DNA from: Nesterenkonia halophila
Lineage (GTDB): Bacteria > Actinomycetota > Actinomycetes > Actinomycetales > Micrococcaceae
NCBI RefSeq assembly: GCF_009467795.1
Contig: NZ_WIAX01000013.1
Span: 124,001 to 188,000 of the forward strand
Reading direction: 5' to 3'
Length of the DNA: 64,000 nucleotides
Made by a program: the position numbers and the translations under genes. The notes beneath the pieces were generated by a model, which ran no database searches, was not told the origin of the DNA, and worked only from the letters and a program-made list of their open reading frames with translations. Positions 26,520-34,408 of the stretch are shown piece after piece; the stretch's first letter is position 1, and every line of letters starts with the position of its first letter.

Positions 26520-27688
26520 CAGGCGCCCCAGCCCACCTGCGCCCCGCCGATGCGCTCGGCCTCGATCTGCTCCTGATGGCCGGACGCCGCGTAGGCGCGC
26601 ATCGGATCCGCCGGCAGCCCGCGGGACTCGCGCCAGGCCGCCAGGTCGGGACGCACGTCGGTGTAGAAGGCGTCCATGAAGATCTCGTGGGCGGTGAGCA
26701 CGTCGCCGGCCTCCTGGGCCTCGGCGAGCGCGGCGCGGTCGACCAGCAGCGCCCGGGCGGTCATCTCCTGGACGTTGAGCACGCTGCGGATCTGGCCCGG
26801 GATCTTCTTCTCCACGTTGTGGCACTGGTCGAGCATGAACGCGACCTCCGACTCCGGGGCGTAGCCGCCGCCGCGGATCACCTCGAAGAGGATCCGGAAG
26901 AGCTGGAAGGGGTCGGCCGCGCCGACGATGAGGTCGTCGTCGGCGTAGAAGCGCGAGTTGAAGTCGAAGGAGCCGAGCTTCCCGGCGCGCAGCAGCTGGG
27001 CGACGATGAACTCGATGTTGGTCCCCGGAGCGTGGTGGCCGGTGTCCAGGCAGACCTTGGCGTTCTCGCCGAGGGCCTGCACGTGGGTCAGGGCCGTGCC
27101 CCAGTCCGGGACGTCGGTGTGGTAGAAGGCCGGCTCGAAGAACTTGTACTCCAGGATCAGCCGCTGCTCGTCGCTGAGCTGGGCGTGGATAGCCGCCAGC
27201 GAGTCGGCCAGCCGCTCCTGACGCCCCAGGATGTCAGCCTGCCCAGGGTAGTTGGATCCGTCGGCGAGCCAGATCTTCAGGTCACGGGAGCCGGTCTGGC
27301 CCATGATCTCGATGCACTGCAGATGGTGGTCGATGGCCTTCTGCCGGATCCGACGGTCGTGGTGAGTCAGACCGCCGAACTTGTAGTCGTCATCCTGGAA
27401 GGTGTTCGAGTTGATCGTGCCCAGTTCGACGCCGAGCCCCTCGGCGTGCGAGCGCAGCGCGCCGAAGTCGTCGACGAGGTCCCACGGAATGTGCAGCGCC
27501 ACCCGCGGCGCCAGGCCGGTGAAGCGGTGCACAGCCGCGGCGTCGGCGATCTTCTCCTCCACCGAGCGCGGCGTGCCCGGGGTGCCGAAGACCTTGAAGC
27601 GCGTGCCGGAGTTGCCGTAGGCCCACGAGGGCACCTCGATGGCCTGGTGCTCCAGCTGCGGAGCGATCTCTGCGAAAGTCGTCATCAT
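26519..27688 (-). CDS. rhaI: L-rhamnose isomerase
   Basis: The protein has 389 residues, a metal-dependent TIM barrel. Signature stretches include IEVPSWAYGNSGTRFKVFGT near the N-terminus, ALHIPWDLVDDFG, KIWLADGSNYPGQ, LEYKFFEPAFYHTDVPDWG, CLDTGHHAPGTNIEFIV and GSFDFNSRFYADDDLIVG, with metal ligands Glu, Asp, His and Asp. It converts L-rhamnose to L-rhamnulose, the first committed step before RhaB. Two tandem ATGs occur; the second (27685) has the better spacing from GAGG. A LacI-type operator lies in its promoter. The gene is far from rhaB and rhaD, and is coupled to an esterase gene. Confidence 0.95.
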   Translation of the reverse strand: MMTTFAEIAPQLEHQAIEVPSWAYGNSGTRFKVFGTPGTPRSVEEKIADAAAVHRFTGLAPRVALHIPWDLVDDFGALRSHAEGLGVELGTINSNTFQDDDYKFGGLTHHDRRIRQKAIDHHLQCIEIMGQTGSRDLKIWLADGSNYPGQADILGRQERLADSLAAIHAQLSDEQRLILEYKFFEPAFYHTDVPDWGTALTHVQALGENAKVCLDTGHHAPGTNIEFIVAQLLRAGKLGSFDFNSRFYADDDLIVGAADPFQLFRILFEVIRGGGYAPESEVAFMLDQCHNVEKKIPGQIRSVLNVQEMTARALLVDRAALAEAQEAGDVLTAHEIFMDAFYTDVRPDLAAWRESRGLPADPMRAYAASGHQEQIEAERIGGAQVGWGA

Positions 27689-27735
27689 TCCTCAGTTCCG
27701 CCGACGGCGGTCACCGTGATGACCGGCCGTCGGCT

Positions 27736-27753
27736 GGTATAAATCGTTTCAAT
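27736..27753 (-). promoter_or_regulatory. LacI-type operator and -10 of rhaI
   Basis: ATAAATCGTTTCAAT (27739-27753) is a near-palindrome matching the TGAATCGTTTCA sites before the MFS transporter and rhaM genes; 14 bases (AATCGTTTCAATAT) are identical to the MFS site. On the minus strand TATACC (27741-27736) overlaps it and is a plausible -10, so binding would block the promoter. Confidence 0.6.
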
Positions 27754-27820
27754 ATCTAGCGTCGACTGTATGACCTCGATCACACGAGCGTCAACCTCCG
27801 CGCCCGGCGCCGCGCGCCGC

Positions 27821-29212
27821 TCATCGCCGGGACGGCGCGACGGCATCGGCGCCCTCGCCCCCGTCGGCGGCATCGGCCGTGCTGCCGGTGCCGGAGGCCG
27901 CACTGCCCGACGCATCGCCGTCGAGGAGTCGCCCATAGCGCTCGACCTCGATCTCCTCGAGGCTCTTGCCCTGCGTCCGCGGCGCCCAGATGGTGCCGAT
28001 GACCAGCGCGGCGACAAGCAGCCCAATGATCAGCGCTCCGACGCCGTGCAGGCCGACCTCCTGGAGCATCAGCGGGAACCACAAGCTCAGCACGCCGACC
28101 ATCACACGCACCAGCATGAACATCACGCCCTGCGCGGAGGCGCGGTAGCGGGTGGCGAAGAGCTCCGCAGCCCACAGGCCGTAGAAGGCCTGCGCCCCGA
28201 CACCGGCGGAGAGGCCCCAGCCGACGGCGAAGATCAGCAGCGAGGTCCAGCCGGGCGGACCCCAGATGAGCACCGACCAGGCGACGACGCCGAGGGCGGC
28301 GCCGATGAAGTAGAGCAGCCGGCGCGAGACGGCGTCGCCGTACTTCATGAACCCGAAGTACGTGGCCAGCGAGGTCAACGTCCAGACCAGCACCTGCAGG
28401 GCGTTCTGCGCATTGGCGCTGTCCAGCCCGGCGGCCTCGTAGACACGCGGCTGGAAGATGCCGGCTTGGCCCGCGACGGTGTTCCACAGGCCGTAGACGC
28501 CGATCAGGAAGAGCAGCGCGACCACGTTGCGCCGGTCGGTGAACAGCTGGATGAAGCCGCGGTAGGTGCCTACTCGGTTCGGATTCGCCTGCCGGTCCTT
28601 CCAGCGCCGCGACTCGCCGAGCCCGCGACGCACCCACCAGGTGATCGCGGCGACGACGAAGAGGTGCGCGAAGACCAGCCGCGCGCCGAGCAGCCCCAGC
28701 GGGGAGACGATGATCGCCAGCAGGAAGCCGACGGCCGGACCGATCGACCACGCCAGCTGCGCGACGCCGACGTGCCCGGCGCGACGCTCGTTCGGCGCTT
28801 CCTCGGCGATATAGGTCCAGGCCGCGGTGACGCCGGCGCCGACGGCGATGCCGGTGGCCACGAAGCCGATCAGCAGCATGGTGAAGTTCGCGGCGAAGAC
28901 CGCGAAGAGCGTGCCGATCATGTACAGGATCAGATCGTAGGTGTAGATGAACTTCCGGCCGTAGCGGTCGCAGAGCGGACCGCCGACCGCCGCACCGATC
29001 GCCGCGCCGAAGGCGTTGGCGCTCAGCGCGCTGAGCAGGCCCACGGCGAGGCTGTCGAGGCCGAAGGCCTCCTCCCAGAGACTCATGCTGGTCGCGATCG
29101 CGATGATCGAGCCGGCCTCGATGTAATTGGACATCGCCACGGCGATGGTGGCCTTCCAGCGGCCCATGGGACGGCGTTGCCGGCGCGCCGTCGTCGCTGA
29201 CCTCTCTGTCAT
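27821..29212 (-). CDS. MFS sugar transporter (probable L-rhamnose permease)
   Basis: The protein has 463 residues, with GGGAGAG six bases before the ATG, and about 12 membrane segments. Major facilitator motifs are the loop 2-3 motif GGPLCDRYGRKFIYTYD and GVTAAWTYIAEEAPNERRAG after TM4. The sequence resembles sugar and organic-acid symporters. It lies 132 bases beyond the rhaI start on the same strand, and both promoters carry the same LacI-type operator, so proton-coupled rhamnose uptake is the best inference. The C-terminus is a Ser/Gly/Ala-rich tail. Confidence 0.88.
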   Translation of the reverse strand: MTERSATTARRQRRPMGRWKATIAVAMSNYIEAGSIIAIATSMSLWEEAFGLDSLAVGLLSALSANAFGAAIGAAVGGPLCDRYGRKFIYTYDLILYMIGTLFAVFAANFTMLLIGFVATGIAVGAGVTAAWTYIAEEAPNERRAGHVGVAQLAWSIGPAVGFLLAIIVSPLGLLGARLVFAHLFVVAAITWWVRRGLGESRRWKDRQANPNRVGTYRGFIQLFTDRRNVVALLFLIGVYGLWNTVAGQAGIFQPRVYEAAGLDSANAQNALQVLVWTLTSLATYFGFMKYGDAVSRRLLYFIGAALGVVAWSVLIWGPPGWTSLLIFAVGWGLSAGVGAQAFYGLWAAELFATRYRASAQGVMFMLVRVMVGVLSLWFPLMLQEVGLHGVGALIIGLLVAALVIGTIWAPRTQGKSLEEIEVERYGRLLDGDASGSAASGTGSTADAADGGEGADAVAPSRR

Positions 29213-29260
29213 GACGGACTCTCCCGAAGTCTGCAGCCCCGGCGTCTCCGACGCCCGAGG

Positions 29261-29272
29261 TGAATCGTTTCA
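29261..29272 (-). promoter_or_regulatory. LacI-type operator TGAATCGTTTCA before the MFS transporter gene
   Basis: The 12-base site is identical to the one before rhaM (33541). It lies 49 bases upstream of the MFS ATG and is followed by AATATTCG. It is part of the 386-base divergent region 29213-29598. Confidence 0.65.
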
Positions 29273-29285
29273 ATATTCGCTGCAT

Positions 29286-29305
29286 CACACCATACCAATG
29301 GTGTG
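29286..29305. promoter_or_regulatory. 20-bp palindrome in the MFS / binding-protein intergenic region
   Basis: CACACCAT-ACCA-ATGGTGTG has perfect 8-bp arms. It lies 14 bases from the LacI-type operator, in the likely upstream part of the MFS promoter. It could be an activator site; no regulator can be named. Confidence 0.45.
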
Positions 29306-29433
29306 GATCACGCTCCAGGCGCTCCAGGCGCTCCATGCGCCCTGCCGGGCCGGCGATGCCGCCGAGGAGGGGTTCCTCCACACCCGGACATCGCGCCATG
29401 CCGAACGAGACTCGCCACAGGGCTCAGAAGATC

Positions 29434-29463
29434 TTGCCCGCATCACTGGCGCCGCTCTAATGT
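29434..29463 (+). promoter_or_regulatory. Candidate promoter of the orphan binding-protein gene
   Basis: TTGCCC (29434-29439), an 18-base spacer and TAATGT (29458-29463) lie 136 bases before the ATG at 29599. The leader between them shows no clear operator. The match is moderate. Confidence 0.35.
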
Positions 29464-29598
29464 GACCTACCACGCAACATATTGTGATGCACAGCACACG
29501 TCCGGGCGCCGTCCCCGCCCGGAGACCGTCGACGAGCCCCGGCCCTGCCTGACCCGTCCCGGCCCGTGGACGACGACGTCCGACCCTGAGGAGCCCCG

Positions 29599-30942
29599 AT
29601 GACTCGCGCCGCCCGCCTCTCCCCGACCGATCCCAGCACCCGACCGTGCACGCTGCCACGCGCCCGTCGCCTCCGTCGCGGTGCCGCCGCGACGGCGCTG
29701 ACCGCCACGCTGCTCGCCGTCGCCGGCTGCTCCGGCGACGGCGGCGGAGACGGCGGATCGGACGAGCCGCTGACAGCCGTGTGGTGGGGCTCGCCGGAGC
29801 GCACGGAGCTCACTCAGGAGGCCATCTCGGCGTTCGAGGAGGAGTCCGGCGCCGACGTCGAGGGCCAGTCGGTGGACTTCGGCGGCTACTTCGACCGGCT
29901 GGCCACCCAGTTCGCCGGCGGCGACGCCCCGGACGTGTTCACTCTGGGCGGCGCCTATCCGGCGGAGTATGCCCAGCGCGGGGCCCTGCTGGACCTCACC
30001 ACCGTCGACGAGCACCTCGACCTCGACGCCCTGGATGCGACCGCCCTGGAGAACGGGCAGGTCGACGGCGCCCAGTACGGGCTGTCCACCGGCTCCAACG
30101 CGCTGGCCATGATCGTCAACCCTGATCTCGTCGACGAGGCCGGCGTCGAGCGGCCCGACCCGCAGACCTGGACCTGGGACGACTTCGCCGCCTTCACCGA
30201 GGAGATCTCGGCGCACACCGACGACGACACCTACGGCACCGCCACCACGCTCACGCATGACTCCATCGAGGCCTTCGCCCGCCAGCAGGGTGAGCAGCTC
30301 TACACCGAGGACGGCGAGATCGGCGTCTCCGAGGAGTCTCTCGCCGCGTTCTTCGGCCGGGCCCAGGAGCTCACCGAGATCGGAGCCGCCCCCGGCGCGG
30401 CGATGATCACCGAGCTCGAGGACGCCTCGGCCGAACAGACGCTGATGGGCACCGGGCGCGCGGCGACGATGCTCACCTGGAGCAACAGTCTGTCCACCCT
30501 GTCGACCACCTCCGGCTCGGACCTGGAGCTGTGGCCGCTGCCCGGCGAGTCCGAGACCGCCGGCGTCTGGCAGCAGTCCTCGCAGTTCTTCTCCATCTCC
30601 GCTGACACTGAGCAGCCCGAGCAGGCCGCCGAGCTGCTGGACTTCCTGGTGAACTCCCAGGAGGCCGTCGACATCCTCGGCCTGGACCGCGGCGTGCCGG
30701 ACAACCCCGAGCGCCGCGCGGGCCTGGAGGGCCAGCTCGACGCGGACAGCCAGGAGGAGGTCGAGTACATCGACCAGGTCGCCTCGCGGGACACCGCCCC
30801 GCGCCCCATCGGCCCGACCGGATCCACCGATGTCGACTCTGTCACCTCGCGCGTGACCGCCGAGCTGCTGCACGGGCGGATCGATCCGAGCGAGGCCGCG
30901 GCGACATGGCTGGAGGAGGCACGGGCGGCCGTCGAGCAGTGA
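29599..30942 (+). CDS. Orphan extracellular sugar-binding lipoprotein
   Basis: The protein has 447 residues. An Arg-rich N-region and hydrophobic stretch end in the lipobox AVAGC, followed by a Gly/Asp/Ser linker. The mature protein is a cluster 1 ABC binding protein (LTAVWWGSPERTELTQEAIS, DFGGYFDRLATQFAGGDAPD, TWTWDDFAAFTEEI). It shares wording with the binding proteins at 45872 and 48534 (WWGS, D-GG-ATQ, RGALLDL), so the three belong to one subfamily. No permease or ATPase gene is adjacent. The next gene, a toroid glycosidase-like protein, lies 65 bases downstream on the same strand, suggesting capture of the glycoside that enzyme cleaves. Confidence 0.9.
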   Translation: MTRAARLSPTDPSTRPCTLPRARRLRRGAAATALTATLLAVAGCSGDGGGDGGSDEPLTAVWWGSPERTELTQEAISAFEEESGADVEGQSVDFGGYFDRLATQFAGGDAPDVFTLGGAYPAEYAQRGALLDLTTVDEHLDLDALDATALENGQVDGAQYGLSTGSNALAMIVNPDLVDEAGVERPDPQTWTWDDFAAFTEEISAHTDDDTYGTATTLTHDSIEAFARQQGEQLYTEDGEIGVSEESLAAFFGRAQELTEIGAAPGAAMITELEDASAEQTLMGTGRAATMLTWSNSLSTLSTTSGSDLELWPLPGESETAGVWQQSSQFFSISADTEQPEQAAELLDFLVNSQEAVDILGLDRGVPDNPERRAGLEGQLDADSQEEVEYIDQVASRDTAPRPIGPTGSTDVDSVTSRVTAELLHGRIDPSEAAATWLEEARAAVEQ

Positions 30943-31007
30943 CGGGCCCGACCGCCTCCGGAGAGCACACCGCCCCGCCCGCCGCGACCGACCCGACAGG
31001 AGGCCCC

Positions 31008-33155
31008 ATGCCGAGCTCCCGACCGAGCGTCCGACCCGGCGAGCAGCCGATCGACCGCCGCGCCCTGGTGGACCGTCATCGCATCCGTCGCGACGCCGTC
31101 GACCCCCGCGCCCCGCTGCAGGTCGGCAACGGGGAGTTCGCGCTGACCGTCGACGCCACCGGACTGCAGACCTTCCCGGAGTCCCACCCGGCTGCCGGGC
31201 GGGACCCCTCCGCTCCGGGCAGCCTGCTGGGCACGCAGTCGCAGTGGGGCTGGCACAGCACCCCGCGCGACCCCGAGCCCGGCATCGAGGAGGCCGTGCG
31301 GACCTACACCACACCGCGCGGGGAGCTGCCGTACGTGGACCTCAGCGGCCGCACCAGCACCACCGGCCCCGATGACGGCACCGCCGAGGAGCTCTGGCTG
31401 CGCGGCAATCCCCATCGGCTCATGCTCGGCTGGATCGGGCTCGCCCCGCGCACCGCCGGACGCACGGCGTGGGGGCCGGAGGATCTGCAGGTCCACGAGC
31501 AGGTCCACGACCTGTGGACCGGGATCATCTCCTCCGAGGTCACCCTGGCCGGAGTGCGGCTGAGCATCCGCACGGCGGTGCACCCGCACCGGGACGCCGT
31601 CGCAGTGGAGATCACCTCCGCCGGCGCCGAGCCCCCGGCGCTCGCGCTGCGCTTCCCACACGGCAGCGAGGCCTGGGGCAATGCCGCCCGCTGGGTCGAG
31701 GACGGTCACATCACTCGGTTGCAGGGACGGGATGCCGACCCGCGCATCCGACGGGTCCTGGACACGACCCAGTACACGGTCACCCCGCGGTCCGACGGCG
31801 TGCTGGTCGCCGAGCAGCCGGAGGCCCACTGCGTGCTGCTGCACCCCGCCGACCACGGCCCCGGGGGCACCTGGCGGCTCGCCCTGACGTTCGACGACGG
31901 CGACGACGGCGACGGCTCCGGCTCCGCCCGGCCGGGCGCGGCGTCGACGGCCCCTGCCCCTGCCGAGGTCTTCGCCGCATCGGCCCGCGGCTGGGAGGAG
32001 TTCTGGTCGACCGGCGGCGTCGTCGACCTCTCGGAGAGCACCGATCCGCGCGCCGCCGAGCTCGAGCGACGCATCGTGCTCTCCCAGCAGCTGACGGCGA
32101 TCAACTGCGCCGGCTCGACGCCGCCGCAGGAGACCGGACTGATGGTCAACTCCTGGCGCGGCAAATTCCACCTGGAGATGCACTGGTGGCACGCCGCCCA
32201 CTTCCCCGTCTGGGGCCGGCCGGAGCTGCTGGCCCGCAGCATGGACTGGTACCGCGAGATCCTGCCCCGGGCCCGGGCGACGGCGGAGGCCCAGCACGCC
32301 CGCGGAGCGCGCTGGCCCAAGCAGGTCGGCCCGGAGGGGCGCGAGAGCCCTTCGGACATCGGCCCCTTCCTCATCTGGCAGCAGCCGCATCCGATCCATC
32401 TGGCCGAGCTGCTCCGCCGCTCCGGCCACCCCGGCGTCGTCGAGGAGCTGGGCGAGGTCGTCGAGGCCACTGCGGAGTTCATGGTCGATCATCTGGCGCC
32501 CGACGGCGCCGGCCATGCGCTCTCTCCGCCGCTGATCCCGGCGCAGGAGTGCTACGGCGATGTGAAGACCGAGCTCACCGACCCGACCTTCGAGCTGGCC
32601 TCCTGGTGGTGGACGCTGCGCCTCGCCGAGGAATGGCGCGAGCGGCGCGGGGCGGCCCCGAGCGAGGAGCTGCGCCGAGCCCGCGAGCGCCTGCCGGCCC
32701 CTGCGGAGCGCGACGGCGTCTACGCGGCGGTGCGGCACCCGGTGCTCGACCGGCGCGAAGACCACCCCTCGGTGCTCGGCGCGCTCGGAGTGACGCCGTC
32801 GACCCCGCTGGTCGATCCGAGCACGATGGCCCGCACCCTCGACGACGTCCTCGCCGACTGGCAGTGGGAGACCACCTGGGGCTGGGACTACCCGATGATG
32901 GCGATGACCGCGACCCGCGTGGGACGGCCGGACCTCGCCGTCGAGACGCTGCTGCGGGACGCGGAGAAGAACACCATGCTCAGCACCGGCCACGCCTGGC
33001 AGGCGGAGGGACTGCCGACCTATCTGCCGGCCAACGGCGGGCTGCTCATCGCCGTGGCGCTGATGGCCGCCGGCTGGGACGGCTCCGCCGACGCCCCGGG
33101 CTTCCCCGACGGCTTCGTCGTGCGCCACGAGGGCATCGCGCCGCTGCCAGAGTGA
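31008..33155 (+). CDS. Six-hairpin (alpha/alpha toroid) glycosidase-like protein
   Basis: The start is the ATG at 31008, with AGGAGG seven bases upstream, giving 715 residues. No signal peptide is visible, so it is cytoplasmic. The N-terminal half is beta-sandwich-like (LQVGNGEFALTVDATGLQTF, then a segment with HPHRDAVAVEI). The C-terminal half is an alpha/alpha toroid with VNSWRGKFHLEMHWWHAAHF, IGPFLIWQQPHPIHLAELL, FELASWWWTLRLAEEW and TTWGWDYPMMAMTATR. This layout resembles clan GH-L or GH95-type hydrolases and related uncharacterised families; I cannot assign a family. Likely acidic residues lie near HLEMHWW. It follows an orphan sugar-binding protein, so it probably hydrolyses an imported glycoside. 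Confidence 0.65.
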   Translation: MPSSRPSVRPGEQPIDRRALVDRHRIRRDAVDPRAPLQVGNGEFALTVDATGLQTFPESHPAAGRDPSAPGSLLGTQSQWGWHSTPRDPEPGIEEAVRTYTTPRGELPYVDLSGRTSTTGPDDGTAEELWLRGNPHRLMLGWIGLAPRTAGRTAWGPEDLQVHEQVHDLWTGIISSEVTLAGVRLSIRTAVHPHRDAVAVEITSAGAEPPALALRFPHGSEAWGNAARWVEDGHITRLQGRDADPRIRRVLDTTQYTVTPRSDGVLVAEQPEAHCVLLHPADHGPGGTWRLALTFDDGDDGDGSGSARPGAASTAPAPAEVFAASARGWEEFWSTGGVVDLSESTDPRAAELERRIVLSQQLTAINCAGSTPPQETGLMVNSWRGKFHLEMHWWHAAHFPVWGRPELLARSMDWYREILPRARATAEAQHARGARWPKQVGPEGRESPSDIGPFLIWQQPHPIHLAELLRRSGHPGVVEELGEVVEATAEFMVDHLAPDGAGHALSPPLIPAQECYGDVKTELTDPTFELASWWWTLRLAEEWRERRGAAPSEELRRARERLPAPAERDGVYAAVRHPVLDRREDHPSVLGALGVTPSTPLVDPSTMARTLDDVLADWQWETTWGWDYPMMAMTATRVGRPDLAVETLLRDAEKNTMLSTGHAWQAEGLPTYLPANGGLLIAVALMAAGWDGSADAPGFPDGFVVRHEGIAPLPE

Positions 33156-33158
33156 GCC

Positions 33159-33500
33159 TCACTCCAGCGCGTCGAGCTGATCCTCCAGGTGGAAGACCTC
33201 CTCGAGCTCGACGAAGCCGGTGTCCGGCCGGGCGCCGTCGAGGGCGACGAAGAACTCGCCCATCTCGGCCTGCCAGCGGGCGTTGACCTCCTCATCCTCC
33301 ATCGCCGCCTGCGCGGCCTCCAGCGACTCGCAGAGGAAGTAGCCGATCAGCAGGCCGTCGGGACGCAGGAAGAGCGAGTAGTCGTGCCAGCCGGAACGCT
33401 TCAGGGCGCGAAGCATCTCCGGCCAGACTGCGGCGTGGCGGCGGCGGTACTCGTCGATCCGGTCGGGCTTGACCTGCAGCTGGAAGCAGACGCGGCGCAT
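33159..33500 (-). CDS. rhaM: L-rhamnose mutarotase
   Basis: The ATG at 33500 is preferred (GAGGAGG six bases upstream), giving 113 residues, the RhaM family length. The ferredoxin-like fold reads RRVCFQLQVKPDRIDEYRRR, HAAVWPEMLRALKRSGWHDY, SLFLRPDGLLIGYFLCES and WQAEMGEFFVAL; the conserved His, Tyr and Trp residues are present. It interconverts alpha- and beta-L-rhamnopyranose to feed the isomerase. A TGAATCGTTTCA operator lies 40 bases upstream. The gene is convergent with the toroid glycosidase gene, three bases from its stop. Confidence 0.94.
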   Translation of the reverse strand: MRRVCFQLQVKPDRIDEYRRRHAAVWPEMLRALKRSGWHDYSLFLRPDGLLIGYFLCESLEAAQAAMEDEEVNARWQAEMGEFFVALDGARPDTGFVELEEVFHLEDQLDALE

Positions 33501-33540
33501 GCTGGTCCTCCTCGGAAGAGATGTGTCGGGCATCACGTGG

Positions 33541-33552
33541 TGAATCGTTTCA
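33541..33552 (-). promoter_or_regulatory. LacI-type operator TGAATCGTTTCA before rhaM
   Basis: The 12-bp site is identical to the one at 29261 before the MFS gene and nearly identical to the rhaI site. This links the three as a rhamnose regulon. The LacI-family gene at 34409, 0.9 kb away, is the obvious candidate to bind it. Confidence 0.65.
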
Positions 33553-33663
33553 TCTCGCGCGGAGAAGCGCCAGCCCCTCCCCCGCACGGGGCGCGGAGGA
33601 GGGACGGCGGATCAGAACCGACGGCCGAGGCGGACCGAGAGCTCGGCGCCGTCGGAACCGGCC

Positions 33664-34230
33664 TCAGCCGCGCTCGGCGACCAGCTTCAGCAGAGCGGCG
33701 TCGAAGGCCTCCAGGTCGGCCGGGGTCCGCGAGGTGACCAGCCCACGGTCGACGACGACCTCCTCGTCCACCCAGTCGGCGCCGGCGTTGACCAGGTCGG
33801 TGCGCAGCGCGCCCACGCTGGTCATCCGGCGCCCGGACACCTGGCCGACCTCGGTGAGGATCCAGGGGCCGTGGCAGATCGCCGCGACCGGCTTGGAGTC
33901 CTCGAAGAACCCGGCGACGAACTCGCGGGCCTGCTCGTCGACGCGCAGCGCGTCGGCGTTCAGCGTGCCGCCGGGCAGCACCAGCGCGTCGAAGTCCTCG
34001 GCGCCGACAGTGCCCAGCTGGTGGTCGACGCCGAAGTGGTCGGCGTGCTCCCAGTCGCCCGACATCGCCTGCAGCGACTCCTTCTTCGGCGAGACGATCT
34101 TCGCCGTCCCGCCCGCGTCGCGGATCGCGGCCAGCGGCTCGGTCAGCTCCGGCAGCTCGACGCCGTCGGTGACCAGCAGCGCGACGGTGCGGCCCTCGAT
34201 CGACGGAGCCTCAGCGGTGGTGTCGCTCAT
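33664..34230 (-). CDS. DJ-1/PfpI-family protein (general stress protein 18 type)
   Basis: The protein has 188 residues from the ATG at 34230 (AAGGAGAGG upstream). The class I glutamine-amidotransferase-like fold is evident: VALLVTDGVELPELTEPLAA, DALVLPGGTLNADALR and the nucleophile elbow VAAICHGPWILTEVGQVSGR, with Cys followed by His. Members act as stress-protective chaperones or deglycases. It lies between rhaM and a divergent LacI gene but has no evident sugar role. Downstream, 33588-33663 contains a GC-rich hairpin-prone stretch. Confidence 0.92.
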   Translation of the reverse strand: MSDTTAEAPSIEGRTVALLVTDGVELPELTEPLAAIRDAGGTAKIVSPKKESLQAMSGDWEHADHFGVDHQLGTVGAEDFDALVLPGGTLNADALRVDEQAREFVAGFFEDSKPVAAICHGPWILTEVGQVSGRRMTSVGALRTDLVNAGADWVDEEVVVDRGLVTSRTPADLEAFDAALLKLVAERG

Positions 34231-34396
34231 GGTCCTCTCCTTCCCAGACGTGTCCGACCCCGGTCGGGGCCCACCGATCACCAACGTCGCACTGCGGACC
34301 CCTGTTCCCCGTCGCGCCGGACCATTCCGCGCGGCCTCCCACGCCGCATGCCGAGACGGCGGCCCTTCCGCGGGCGAGCGGAGCGTCACCGATGTG

Positions 34397-34402
34397 TATC
34401 CT
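34397..34402 (+). promoter_or_regulatory. -10 box of an apparently leaderless LacI gene
   Basis: TATCCT ends six bases before the ATG at 34409, so transcription would start at or next to the initiation codon. No Shine-Dalgarno is present. Confidence 0.5.
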
Positions 34403-34408
34403 GACCCC

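Noticed and set aside
30300-33128. 942-codon minus-strand frame opposite the binding protein and toroid glycosidase
   Set aside because: Shadow frame with repetitive RRRG and GVG composition; the plus strand carries clear proteins with ribosome binding sites.
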